A DNA stretch of 21,780 nucleotides. Source: an uncultured Clostridia bacterium. Lineage in GTDB: Bacteria; Bacillota; Clostridia; UBA1381. The notes under the pieces are model-generated. The model was not told the origin of the DNA, did no database searches, and was given only the letters and a program-made list of their open reading frames with translations. Of the stretch, positions 15,507-21,780 are shown piece after piece (the first letter of the stretch is position 1; each line of letters opens with the position of its first letter). The DNA is taken from positions 1-21,780 of the forward strand of contig CAKSRS010000046.1 of assembly GCA_934487205.1 (NCBI GenBank), read 5' to 3'. The translations under genes were made by a program, and so were the position numbers.

Positions 15507-16367
15507 TTAATGAATAACAACCGTTTTTGTATCAGGATTGTAGAATACCTGTGTATTAAGCGCCTCTGCAACAGCGCGCAGCGGAACAAGCGTTCTCCCG
15601 TCAACTATAGTCGACGGAGCGTCAATCTCAATCTTGTTATTATTCAGAAAAAATTCGTTTCTTCCGACCTGCATTGTTATTACGTCACTGCCGTGTGTTG
15701 CAATAATCATTTTGGAATCATCATACCATTGTACAACTGCACCCAATTTTTCAAATATCGAACGCAACGGTACCATCGCCCTGTCATTCATGATTACCGG
15801 TGCAACATCAAAATCCATGTATTGTCCGTTAACCATAACAAGAAGTGAATTTTTGTCAAAATACGAAAGAGTATGCACCTTTTCGATTATGGTTTTATAA
15901 ATCGTGGTACGAACTTCGCCAAAGCGCGTGTTTTCGGTAACTTCATCGCCGAATCCGTACTCCGGTTTCAGTTCGGCTAATGTCATCGGCTCAAAATATT
16001 TTACAAGCAGAAGATTATTCTCCGCATCGACAAAAAGTGTGTCCTCCGTGAGGTTTGTGTCGCCCGACATATCGCTTAAACACTTTATGACCTCATCAAC
16101 ACTCTTATTTACAAGCTTTGCATAATTTTTTATCGTCAAGTGATAATATGCAGCTGTTTCATTAGTGTCGTCCGGCATATCCTCAGGCAGTTCAAACTCT
16201 TTTTTAAATTCCTTCGTCGTCATTTCAAACACCGTTGCAACATCGCTCAATGTGGCATTTGAAATATTAACGTAGCTTTCCTCATTATACTTGTTATATT
16301 CCGCACTTGCGGCAGCTGTAAGCGACGTAAAAACGGCAACAAACGATATTATTGTTTTCTTCAGCAT
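15507..16367 (-). CDS. Secreted protein with copper amine oxidase N-terminal-like domain
   Basis: The 286-residue product begins with a signal peptide (MLKKTIISFVAVFTSLTAAASA, cleavage likely after Ala22). Residues about 170-286 are a copper-amine-oxidase-N/stalk domain: MVNGQYMDFDVAPVIMNDRAMVPLRSIFEKLGA, then the second PLRAVAEAL block and a final NPDTKTVVIH. This domain is common in secreted Clostridia proteins and is thought to help cell-surface attachment; it is not an amine oxidase. Between lie two diverged copies of a short motif (about 49-68 and 128-147: MT-x-LK-x-EY/F-x-LPED-x-x-x-DT type). The start is set by AAGGAGAAG 4 bases upstream, 13 bases past the gltA stop, so it is in the gltA operon. 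Function unknown. Confidence 0.8.
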   Translation of the reverse strand: MLKKTIISFVAVFTSLTAAASAEYNKYNEESYVNISNATLSDVATVFEMTTKEFKKEFELPEDMPDDTNETAAYYHLTIKNYAKLVNKSVDEVIKCLSDMSGDTNLTEDTLFVDAENNLLLVKYFEPMTLAELKPEYGFGDEVTENTRFGEVRTTIYKTIIEKVHTLSYFDKNSLLVMVNGQYMDFDVAPVIMNDRAMVPLRSIFEKLGAVVQWYDDSKMIIATHGSDVITMQVGRNEFFLNNNKIEIDAPSTIVDGRTLVPLRAVAEALNTQVFYNPDTKTVVIH

Positions 16368-16380
16368 TTTTCTTCTCCTT

Positions 16381-17745
16381 TTATCTTTCATCAAGCGGTA
16401 CATAGTCCCTGATTTCCGATACCGACAGGTATGCTGGACGTATTATTTTATTTGCGTTTATCAATTCCTCTATGCGGTGCGCACTCCAACCGGCAATTCT
16501 CGCCGTTGCAAACATCGGCGTATACAATTCTTCCGGAAGTTCAAGCATTGAATATGCAAATCCGCTGTAAAAATCGATATTGGGGCTTACGCCTTTATAA
16601 ATCTTCCGCTTTTTGGAAACAAGTTCCGTTGCAAGCTCGGCAACTTTTGTATAAAGAAGATATTCCTCATATCTTCCCTTCTCCTCCGAAAGCTTGCCGA
16701 CAAATCGCTTGAATATCTCCGCTCTCGGGTCGGAAATGGAATATACCGCATGACCCATGCCGTAAATAAGCCCGCTTTTATCAAATGCCTCTTTATTAAG
16801 CACACGTTCAAGATAAGCCGTGATTTCTTCATCATCATTTCTATCCTTCACATTTTCCACAAGGTCGTCAAACATATGCTTAACCTTTATATTCGCACCG
16901 CCGTGCTTAGGTCCCTTGAGCGAGCACAGTGATGCCGCAACCGACGAATATGTGTCGGTGCCGGACGATGTAACAACATGCGTTGTAAATGTTGAGTTGT
17001 TTCCGCCGCCGTGCTCCGCATGCAAAACAAGCGCCATATCAAGAATTTGCGCCTCAAGATGCGTAAATACCTTATCCGTGCGCAAAAGGCTCAATATATT
17101 TTCCGCTGTTGACAGTTTTGGGCTAGGGCGGTGAATATAAAGCCCTTTATATTTATTGTAATGGTTATGCGCCTGATACGCGTAAACCGAAAGCAGCGGG
17201 AAGTTGGCAATAAGCTGCAAACACTGGCGCAGAACATTCGGCAGCGAAATATCATTTGCATTTTTATCATATGAATACAGTGTCAGAACGCTGCGCGCAA
17301 GCGAATTCATAATATCGGCATTAGGCGCTTTCATGATTACATCGCGCACAAAATTTGCCGGCAAAAAACGCTCCTTTGCCAAAAGCTTTTCAAAATCGGC
17401 AAGTTCCGTTTTATCGGGCAGCTGTCCGAACAACAACAGATAAACCGTTTCTTCAAATCCAAATCTGCCGTCTTTTAAAAATCCGTCCACCAAGTCGTTT
17501 ATATTAATTCCGCGGTAATATAATTCACCCTTGCACGGCACACTCTTTCCGTCAACCATTTTTGATGAATATATCGTGGAAATTTCCGTAAGACCCGTAA
17601 TCACTCCGCGTCCGTCGAGGTCGCGCAGACCCCTTTTTACTTCATATTTACCGTACAGCGCCGGGTCAATATTGCTGTTTTCACGGCATTTTTCCGCCAG
17701 TCCTATAATCTGCGGCGTTACTGCTGAATAACTTGAATCTCTCAT
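16381..17745 (-). CDS. gltA: Citrate synthase, long Clostridia type
   Basis: Condenses oxaloacetate and acetyl-CoA to citrate. The catalytic triad is visible: His245 in HAEHGGGNNS, His332 in GMGHAVYS and Asp391 in NIDFYSG; LKGPKHGGAN and the C-terminal ARIAGWSAHRIEE are also conserved. At 454 residues it is longer at the N-terminus than typical 370-430 residue bacterial enzymes, as in the citrate/2-methylcitrate synthases of Clostridia, so methylcitrate activity cannot be excluded. I chose the ATG at 17743-17745 because AAAGGAG lies 8 bases upstream; the frame stays open 23 codons further but there overlaps the promoter. The secreted domain protein follows in the same operon. No aconitase gene is in the window. 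Confidence 0.93.
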   Translation of the reverse strand: MRDSSYSAVTPQIIGLAEKCRENSNIDPALYGKYEVKRGLRDLDGRGVITGLTEISTIYSSKMVDGKSVPCKGELYYRGININDLVDGFLKDGRFGFEETVYLLLFGQLPDKTELADFEKLLAKERFLPANFVRDVIMKAPNADIMNSLARSVLTLYSYDKNANDISLPNVLRQCLQLIANFPLLSVYAYQAHNHYNKYKGLYIHRPSPKLSTAENILSLLRTDKVFTHLEAQILDMALVLHAEHGGGNNSTFTTHVVTSSGTDTYSSVAASLCSLKGPKHGGANIKVKHMFDDLVENVKDRNDDEEITAYLERVLNKEAFDKSGLIYGMGHAVYSISDPRAEIFKRFVGKLSEEKGRYEEYLLYTKVAELATELVSKKRKIYKGVSPNIDFYSGFAYSMLELPEELYTPMFATARIAGWSAHRIEELINANKIIRPAYLSVSEIRDYVPLDER

Positions 17746-17785
17746 AAAATCATCTCCTTTGAACATATTCCGGTAAGATACATAT

Positions 17786-17814
17786 ATTATACTACAATTT
17801 GCCGCATTTTGCAA
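17786..17814 (-). promoter_or_regulatory. Sigma-A promoter of gltA
   Basis: On the minus strand TTGCAA (17809-17814), a 17-base spacer and TATAAT (17786-17791). The -35 box belongs to a TTGC-N8-GCAA inverted repeat (17799-17814). No terminator lies between it and the acyl-CoA synthetase stop at 17823, so read-through from upstream is possible. Confidence 0.8.
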
Positions 17815-17816
17815 TA
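17794..17816 (+). promoter_or_regulatory. Element shared with the icd upstream region, over the gltA promoter
   Basis: ACAATTT, five bases, ATTTTGCA: the partner of the element at 13408-13430. Here it covers the -35 box and most of the spacer of the gltA promoter, so a bound protein would be expected to repress. Relative to its gene it is inverted compared with the icd copy. Confidence 0.4.
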
Positions 17817-17822
17817 AGAAAA

Positions 17823-19502
17823 TTACATATTAGCGTATCTTTTAATTTTACGCGTTGTTGTTTTTATAAATTCCTCCTTGCGGATAATGAACCGTTTTAC
17901 CGCTTTATACGGCGAATTTTTACTGTTAATCTTCTTTATCTCCTCTGCAAGTAGTTTTTCCGCACTTTCCTCGGTGTACTCACCGACTGTAGCGGCAATT
18001 TCGTCTTTATCCGGATATATCTGCGCCATGATTACGTTATCCTGCTGATATACCATACATTCGCTGATATAAGGCGAAGCGGTAAGCAGATTTTCAATTT
18101 CTTCCGGGAATATATTTTCCCCGTTCGACGTGATAATGAGATTTTTAAGACGTCCCGTTATATAGACAAATCCGTCCTTTACATACCCCATATCGCCTGT
18201 ATGCAGCCAGCCGTTTTTTAAAACTTTTTCAGTTTCCTCCGGATTTTTGTAGTATCCGCACATAACATTTTCGCCTTTTACGATAATTTCGCCTATTCCC
18301 TTTTTATCCGGCTTATCAATTTTCAATTCAAGTTCCGGAATCGGCATACCCACTGAATCATTACGATAGTGCGACGCTCTGTTTTCTGCAATAAGCGGCG
18401 CGCATTCCGTCATGCCGTAGCCTTGTATGCTCGTTATGCCTATATCGGTAAAAAATTGCAAGGTCTCGGGTTTTACCGGCGCCGCGCCTACAAGAAACAT
18501 TTGCAGACGTCCGCCGAAATTATTTATTATTTCCTTAAATAATGTGCGTCTTAAATCAACGCCAACCTTCATCATCGCTCTTGATAACGCCATAGCTTTT
18601 TTTATTTTTCCGCTTTTGCCCGTTTTTTCAATGGTGCGCATGAGCGTTTTATGGATTCCTTCCAAAACCATCGGTACGCAGAAAAACATTGTAGGACTGC
18701 TGTCCTGCATATCCTTCACCATATACCGAAGTCCACGGCAATATGCAATCGACGCACCCACATAAATCTCACACAGATAACCGCAGGTACATTCATACGT
18801 ATGATGCAGCGGCAAAAGCGAGAAAACACGGTCATATTTTGTTATTTTAAACACTGCGCAAATATTCATAATATTCGAACATATGTTGCGGTGGCTCAGC
18901 ATCACGCCCTTCGGTTTTCCCGACGTTCCCGAGGTAAAAATAATAATATTTACATCATCGGGCGATACCTTCGCATCGGCAAAAGCGCGCACTCCGCTGC
19001 TTTCATATTTTTTTCCGCTTGCCGTAATTTCCGAAAAATCGGTATCAATGCAAATATATCTTATCCCAAGCTCTTTTAATTCGGGATTTTTCTTCAAAAC
19101 CGCAGCCGTGCAAAGCACAGCCGAACACTCCGCAAAATCAATCAGCGATTTCATCTCCGCAAATGTCAGCTCTTTATCAAGCGGAACAACCGTTCCGGTT
19201 CCGCCGACAACAGCCATGTATGAGACCGCCCACTCATATCGGTTTTCGCCCACAAGCGCAATCTTTTTTCCCGCCAGACCTTCGCCGCACAGGTATGCCG
19301 CAAATGAATACACATCTTCGCGGTATTCGCGATAGGTTATGCTTTTGAACGGCAAAGAATTGTCATATTTTTGCATGAACGCAACTCTGTCGTCATAAAG
19401 CTTTGTGCTTGTATCAAACATTTCCCTTATTGTTGAGATGTCTCTGACATCAAATAACGGCTCTTTGCCGTAAATTCCCGTATTAACAATATTTTTTAAC
19501 AT
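17823..19502 (-). CDS. AMP-forming long-chain acyl-CoA synthetase (FadD-like)
   Basis: Activates a carboxylic acid, probably a long-chain fatty acid, to its CoA thioester through an acyl-AMP. The 559 residues carry the adenylate-forming enzyme motifs in order: A3 P-loop IIFTSGTSGKPKGVMLSH (about 188-205), HHTYE, A5 QGYGMTECAPLI, A7 LHTGDMGYV, A8 GRLKNLIITSNGENIFPEEIE and the catalytic A10 lysine region TTRKIKRY near the end. Substrate chain length cannot be read. GAGG about 9 bases before the ATG and a 6-base gap to the upstream PAQR gene indicate one transcription unit, whose promoter carries a FapR-like palindrome (20196-20210), which fits a lipid role. Confidence 0.88.
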   Translation of the reverse strand: MLKNIVNTGIYGKEPLFDVRDISTIREMFDTSTKLYDDRVAFMQKYDNSLPFKSITYREYREDVYSFAAYLCGEGLAGKKIALVGENRYEWAVSYMAVVGGTGTVVPLDKELTFAEMKSLIDFAECSAVLCTAAVLKKNPELKELGIRYICIDTDFSEITASGKKYESSGVRAFADAKVSPDDVNIIIFTSGTSGKPKGVMLSHRNICSNIMNICAVFKITKYDRVFSLLPLHHTYECTCGYLCEIYVGASIAYCRGLRYMVKDMQDSSPTMFFCVPMVLEGIHKTLMRTIEKTGKSGKIKKAMALSRAMMKVGVDLRRTLFKEIINNFGGRLQMFLVGAAPVKPETLQFFTDIGITSIQGYGMTECAPLIAENRASHYRNDSVGMPIPELELKIDKPDKKGIGEIIVKGENVMCGYYKNPEETEKVLKNGWLHTGDMGYVKDGFVYITGRLKNLIITSNGENIFPEEIENLLTASPYISECMVYQQDNVIMAQIYPDKDEIAATVGEYTEESAEKLLAEEIKKINSKNSPYKAVKRFIIRKEEFIKTTTRKIKRYANM

Positions 19503-19508
19503 ATTTCT

Positions 19509-20159
19509 CTACCTCATATAAAAATGTAATATCATAAAATAGTGCAGAATACTTCCTGCAAGAACAAAAATGTGCCACACAAAGTGCATATATTTCAGCT
19601 TATGATTGCGGTAAAACACCGTCCCCAACGTATAGGCAATTCCGCCGAGAATAAGGAATACAAATTCCGTAGTATCAAAAGCATTATAAATCGGCTTTAT
19701 AATCACGAGCGCCTGCCAGCCCATAACAATATACAGAACCTGCGACGCTCTGTCCCACCGTTCCAGGTTTATCGAATTAAAAACAATTCCCAAAACAGTG
19801 CAGAAGACGCTTATTCCGAACATCGTCCAACCCAAAGCACCTTTTATTACAACCAAAAACACCGGAATATACGAGCTTAGTATGAGCAAAAAAATCGAAC
19901 AATGATCAAAAATTCTGAAAACTTTTTTTGCCGTTTTATTCGTCAGCGAATGATAAAGCGACGACGCCGTGTATAAAAGCGTCAGTCCCGACCCGTACAA
20001 AGCCGCACTCACAACCGCAATTCCGCCCATCTTGTTCCGGCACGCCGTTACAATCAGAATTACCATGCCCGCTATCGACAAAAGAGTTCCTACTCCGTGC
20101 GACACGGCATTGGCGATTTCCTCGCCCAAACTCTGCGCTCTCGCTATTTTGTTTTTCAT
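19509..20159 (-). CDS. Hemolysin III / PAQR-family integral membrane protein
   Basis: A 216-residue protein with seven predicted membrane helices of the HlyIII/YplQ group of the PAQR (adiponectin receptor-like) family. Conserved residues are visible: SHGVGTLLS near the N-terminus, SSLYHS, RIFDHCSIFLLI, and HFVWHIFVLAGSILHYF at the end, which give the metal-site Ser, Asp and His residues. PAQR proteins are proposed membrane hydrolases (ceramidase-like) or membrane-lipid modulators; the hemolysin name is historical and does not imply toxicity. I chose the ATG at 20157-20159 because AGGCGGTG is 5 bases upstream; an in-frame ATG 8 codons earlier lacks such a site. It heads an operon with the acyl-CoA synthetase. 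Confidence 0.88.
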   Translation of the reverse strand: MKNKIARAQSLGEEIANAVSHGVGTLLSIAGMVILIVTACRNKMGGIAVVSAALYGSGLTLLYTASSLYHSLTNKTAKKVFRIFDHCSIFLLILSSYIPVFLVVIKGALGWTMFGISVFCTVLGIVFNSINLERWDRASQVLYIVMGWQALVIIKPIYNAFDTTEFVFLILGGIAYTLGTVFYRNHKLKYMHFVWHIFVLAGSILHYFMILHFYMR

Positions 20160-20195
20160 TTTTACACCGCCTTTGTTTCGCATAATTATTACATG

Positions 20196-20210
20196 TAGTA
20201 TTTGATACTA
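20196..20210. promoter_or_regulatory. FapR-like palindromic operator of the PAQR/acyl-CoA synthetase operon
   Basis: TAGTA-TTTGA-TACTA is an inverted repeat with 5-base arms (6 with the next bases). It begins at the last base of the -10 box and covers the expected transcription start. The half-sites and 5-base spacing resemble FapR operators of Firmicutes lipid genes as I recall them. No fapR gene is in the window. Confidence 0.5.
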
Positions 20211-20238
20211 TTTTATCAGATTTTATTAACTTTGTCAA
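20210..20238 (-). promoter_or_regulatory. Sigma-A promoter of the PAQR/acyl-CoA synthetase operon
   Basis: On the minus strand a consensus TTGACA (20233-20238), a 17-base spacer and TAAAAT (20210-20215). Confidence 0.85.
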
Positions 20239-20257
20239 CATATATTTAAAATAATTC

Positions 20258-20286
20258 TTGATTTATTTTATAATAAGTGATATAAT
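20258..20286 (+). promoter_or_regulatory. Sigma-A promoter of the DUF1836 gene
   Basis: TTGATT (20258-20263), a 17-base spacer and TATAAT (20281-20286), 31 bases before the start codon. It is divergent from the PAQR promoter, the two -35 boxes being about 20 bases apart. Confidence 0.8.
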
Positions 20287-20317
20287 TTACAGTATAACCA
20301 ATAAAAGGAGAATATAT

Positions 20318-20881
20318 ATGTGCGACAAAAAAACGGATTTACTCGCCGAATTCAATCAATGTGTAACACTGCTTTCGGAATACTCCCTGCCCGAATGGGG
20401 TGAACTTCCGGGGCTTGATTTATATATGGATCAGGTCGTTGAAGTCGTAAACGGTTATATTTCCGCGCTTAAACCGTTCATGGGCGACGGCTCCGAGGTA
20501 ACAAAGGCTATGATAAACAATTACGTAAAGCTTAAAATGATGCCCGCACCCGAAAAAAAGAAATATTCACGCGTACACATTGCTTACATTATTATAATAT
20601 GTATTCTTAAACAAGCTTTAAACATCTCCACGATACAAAAGCTTATACCCGTTGACATTTCCGAAAGTCAGGCGGAAAGCATATATACATCATTCGTGAA
20701 AAATCAAAAAAAGGCTTATCAGTATGTTGCCGAAATGGCGACGGGCGTTGCCGAACCTATTTTGAGCAACGAGTCGGACAACCCCGACAGAATGAATGAC
20801 CTTATGTTTCAGACTGCCGCGTCCGCAAATGTGCTTAAAGGTCTTTCCGAAAAACTTATCGAAAAAGGGAAATCCCGTTAA
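20318..20881 (+). CDS. DUF1836 domain protein, probable DNA-binding regulator
   Basis: The 187-residue product contains a DUF1836 domain (about 45-150). Its centre, VTKAMINNYVKLKMMPAPEKKKYSRVHIAYI, resembles the winged helix-turn-helix of MerR-type regulators (a "switch on, no. of P-P-x-KKYS" pattern), so a regulatory role is likely, though I know of no characterised target. The C-terminal part, about residues 150-187, is helical and polar. The start is set by AAAGGAG 7 bases upstream. It has its own promoter, divergent from the PAQR operon, and the small membrane protein follows after 69 bases that hold an RNA hairpin. No clear terminator separates them, so co-transcription is likely. Confidence 0.75.
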   Translation: MCDKKTDLLAEFNQCVTLLSEYSLPEWGELPGLDLYMDQVVEVVNGYISALKPFMGDGSEVTKAMINNYVKLKMMPAPEKKKYSRVHIAYIIIICILKQALNISTIQKLIPVDISESQAESIYTSFVKNQKKAYQYVAEMATGVAEPILSNESDNPDRMNDLMFQTAASANVLKGLSEKLIEKGKSR

Positions 20882-20890
20882 CATAATTTT

Positions 20891-20940
20891 CCTCGTATGC
20901 ATAATATAAATTGAGGCGTTTTTTCGCCGTTCATACGAGG
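20891..20940 (+). promoter_or_regulatory. RNA hairpin reaching into the ribosome binding site of the small membrane protein gene
   Basis: CCTCGTATG (20891-20899) and CATACGAGG (20932-20940) are perfectly complementary. The 32-base loop holds a second stem GGCG-TTTTTT-CGCC (20915-20928). The right arm ends in the GAGG that begins the Shine-Dalgarno sequence GAGGAGGTG (20937-20945), so pairing would hide part of it. The flanking ATTTT (20886-20890) could further pair with AAAAT (20946-20950) around a bulge. No known riboswitch class is recognised. Confidence 0.6.
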
Positions 20941-20950
20941 AGGTGAAAAT

Positions 20951-21208
20951 ATGTATTGCCCGATAAACGAACCCGAAACAGAGACAATCGACCGCAGCTG
21001 CACACCAAGATGCTGCAGACTTTATAATTTGGCGCTCGCTTTTATCCTTGCGCTTATCCTTGCTGCTGTCGGTTTAATTTTAGGCACTGTTTTCTATGAA
21101 ACATTAACGGCTGTTGTGCCGATTTTGATTGCAATGACCGTGATCATGTTTATTATATTCCTTGTAACATTGATTACACGCGGTTGCTGCCACGCAAATT
21201 CGGATTAG
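20951..21208 (+). CDS. Small two-helix membrane protein of unknown function
   Basis: An 85-residue protein I do not recognise. A short polar N-terminus is followed by a Cys-rich stretch (SCTPRCCRLYN), two hydrophobic helices (about 27-49 and 54-76) joined by a tight turn (FYETLTAV), and a Cys-rich tail (RGCCHANSD). The paired cysteines at both ends, probably on the same side of the membrane, could bind metal or form disulfides. The strong AGGAGG site 6 bases before the ATG, the hairpin upstream and the terminator downstream make it convincing as a real gene. The next gene is a metal efflux ATPase with its own promoter, so a shared metal role is possible but unproven. Confidence 0.7.
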   Translation: MYCPINEPETETIDRSCTPRCCRLYNLALAFILALILAAVGLILGTVFYETLTAVVPILIAMTVIMFIIFLVTLITRGCCHANSD

Positions 21209-21222
21209 CACATGTAATTTTG

Positions 21223-21261
21223 AAAATCAGGTACATTTTGTGCCTGATTTTTTTATTTTTT
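21223..21261 (+). terminator. Intrinsic terminator after the small membrane protein gene
   Basis: AAAATCAGG and CCTGATTTT pair, and the stem continues inward through a T-G pair and ACA/TGT to a TTT loop. A long T-rich tract (21248-21261) follows. Confidence 0.9.
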
Positions 21262-21264
21262 CTA

Positions 21265-21293
21265 TTGACATTTTTAAATCATGGTGCTATAAT
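21265..21293 (+). promoter_or_regulatory. Perfect-consensus sigma-A promoter of the metal ATPase gene
   Basis: TTGACA (21265-21270), exactly 17 bases, TATAAT (21288-21293). A promoter this strong usually needs a repressor, consistent with the operator that follows. Confidence 0.92.
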
Positions 21294-21294
21294 G

Positions 21295-21320
21295 AATATA
21301 TGAACAGATATTCACATATT
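21295..21320. promoter_or_regulatory. ArsR/SmtB-type 12-2-12 operator
   Basis: AATATATGAACA-GA-TATTCACATATT: the two 12-base arms match as an inverted repeat at 10 of 12 positions, with the TGAA-N6-TTCA core of ArsR/SmtB-family metal sensors (CadC, CzrA, SmtB). It covers the expected transcription start. The repressor gene is not in the window. Confidence 0.7.
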
Positions 21321-21336
21321 CATAGGAGGTATTATT

Positions 21337-21780
21337 ATGAGTTGTCATTGTCACGATCACGATTGCTGCGGTCACGACCACGGGCATACACATGAGCATG
21401 AGCACGGACACTGCTGCGGTCGCGAAGAACATGAGGAGGAAAACCGCTTGCCGCTGATAATAAGGCTTATAGTCGGCGTTGTTCTTTTCGCCGCGGCTTA
21501 TTTCAGCAAAATTACTTATCTGTATTATGCGGCATATCTTGTAATGGGTTATGATGTACTGATTAACGCCGTTAAAGATATACGAAATATTTTTAACGAA
21601 TGTTTCCTTATGAGTATTGCCACAATCGGCGCATTTGCCATAGGCAACAATCCCGAGGCTGTAGCCGTTATATTGTTTTACCAGATAGGCGAAATGCTGT
21701 CCGATTACGCCGTTGATAAATCAAAGGAAAACATAGGAAATCTGATGGATTTGCGCGCCGACACCGCAAATGTTCTGAAG
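21337..21780 (+). CDS. cadA: Heavy-metal-exporting P1B-type ATPase (CadA/ZntA-like), N-terminal part
   Basis: The first 148 codons of a metal-translocating P-type ATPase, open at the right edge. The N-terminus (2-35) has 11 His and 6 Cys, including CHCHDHDCC and HCC, in place of the usual GMTCxxC heavy-metal-associated domain. Membrane helices follow, and then FYQIGEMLSDYAVDKSKENIGNLMDLR, the hallmark of P1B ATPases just before the actuator domain. The CPC, DKTGT and HP motifs that would fix metal selectivity lie outside. Zinc, cadmium or lead export is most likely, in line with the ArsR/SmtB-type operator. AGGAGG lies 7 bases before the ATG. The symbol is by family; zntA would be as fair. 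Confidence 0.9.
   Translation, partial: MSCHCHDHDCCGHDHGHTHEHEHGHCCGREEHEEENRLPLIIRLIVGVVLFAAAYFSKITYLYYAAYLVMGYDVLINAVKDIRNIFNECFLMSIATIGAFAIGNNPEAVAVILFYQIGEMLSDYAVDKSKENIGNLMDLRADTANVLK

Noticed and set aside
19509..20159. A true haemolysin toxin
   Set aside because: The protein is a seven-helix PAQR-family membrane protein; the hemolysin III name is historical.
20891..20924. Intrinsic terminator of the DUF1836 gene (CCTC/GAGG stem followed by T6)
   Set aside because: The stem has only four pairs and an 18-base loop, and the competing 9-pair stem is far stronger. Kept only as a possible alternative fold.
1..21780. CRISPR arrays, insertion sequences, prophage or defence genes
   Set aside because: No regularly spaced repeats, transposase, integrase or terminal inverted repeats were seen; all sizeable frames with good starts are housekeeping or metabolic genes.

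Overview
The window looks like chromosomal DNA from an anaerobic, low-to-moderate GC member of the Clostridia (Bacillota), probably a gut-type lineage. Evidence is the AT-rich intergenic DNA, strong AGGAGG-type ribosome binding sites, sigma-A promoters with 17-base spacers, a dnaG-rpoD macromolecular synthesis cluster, a long-form HPF, DUF1836, a PAQR/hemolysin III protein and a copper-amine-oxidase-N domain secreted protein. I see no rRNA, tRNA, CRISPR array, insertion sequence or phage gene, and nothing in base or codon use that obviously marks transferred DNA.

Positions 1-8990 are one tight minus-strand operon reading dnaG, rpoD, prmA, rsmE, uvrB, uvrA. uvrA runs off the left edge without its C-terminus. 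Junctions are overlaps or a few bases; twice the stop codon is part of the next Shine-Dalgarno. The operon joins replication priming, the housekeeping sigma factor, ribosome/rRNA methylation and excision repair. Positions 9121-10341 hold two further minus-strand genes: an iron-sulfur-flavoprotein-like reductase and the ribosome hibernation factor hpf, each with its own control region.

From 10427 the plus strand carries a translationally coupled pair of polytopic GT-C glycosyltransferases: a Gpi18-like mannosyltransferase and a PMT-family protein O-mannosyltransferase with a discoidin-like insert. Next come a eukaryotic-type NADP isocitrate dehydrogenase (icd) and the tRNA t6A-cyclising enzyme tcdA. 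A bidirectional terminator at 15449-15489 separates these from convergent minus-strand genes: hlyIII-like PAQR protein, acyl-CoA synthetase, citrate synthase (gltA) and a secreted copper-amine-oxidase-N domain protein. gltA and icd would supply 2-oxoglutarate for glutamate synthesis (aconitase is not in the window), and their promoter regions share a 23-base element.

The right end has a DUF1836 regulator-like gene, a small two-helix membrane protein whose ribosome binding site lies at the 3' side of a perfect hairpin, and the start of a CadA/ZntA-type metal efflux P-ATPase behind a perfect-consensus promoter with an ArsR/SmtB-type operator. The least expected material is in the control regions: a sigma-B-like promoter on hpf, a FapR-like palindrome on the PAQR/acyl-CoA synthetase operon, the shared gltA/icd element and the RNA hairpin. 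The PMT/Gpi18-like pair is also notable. I found no clear multi-gene defence or other undescribed system.
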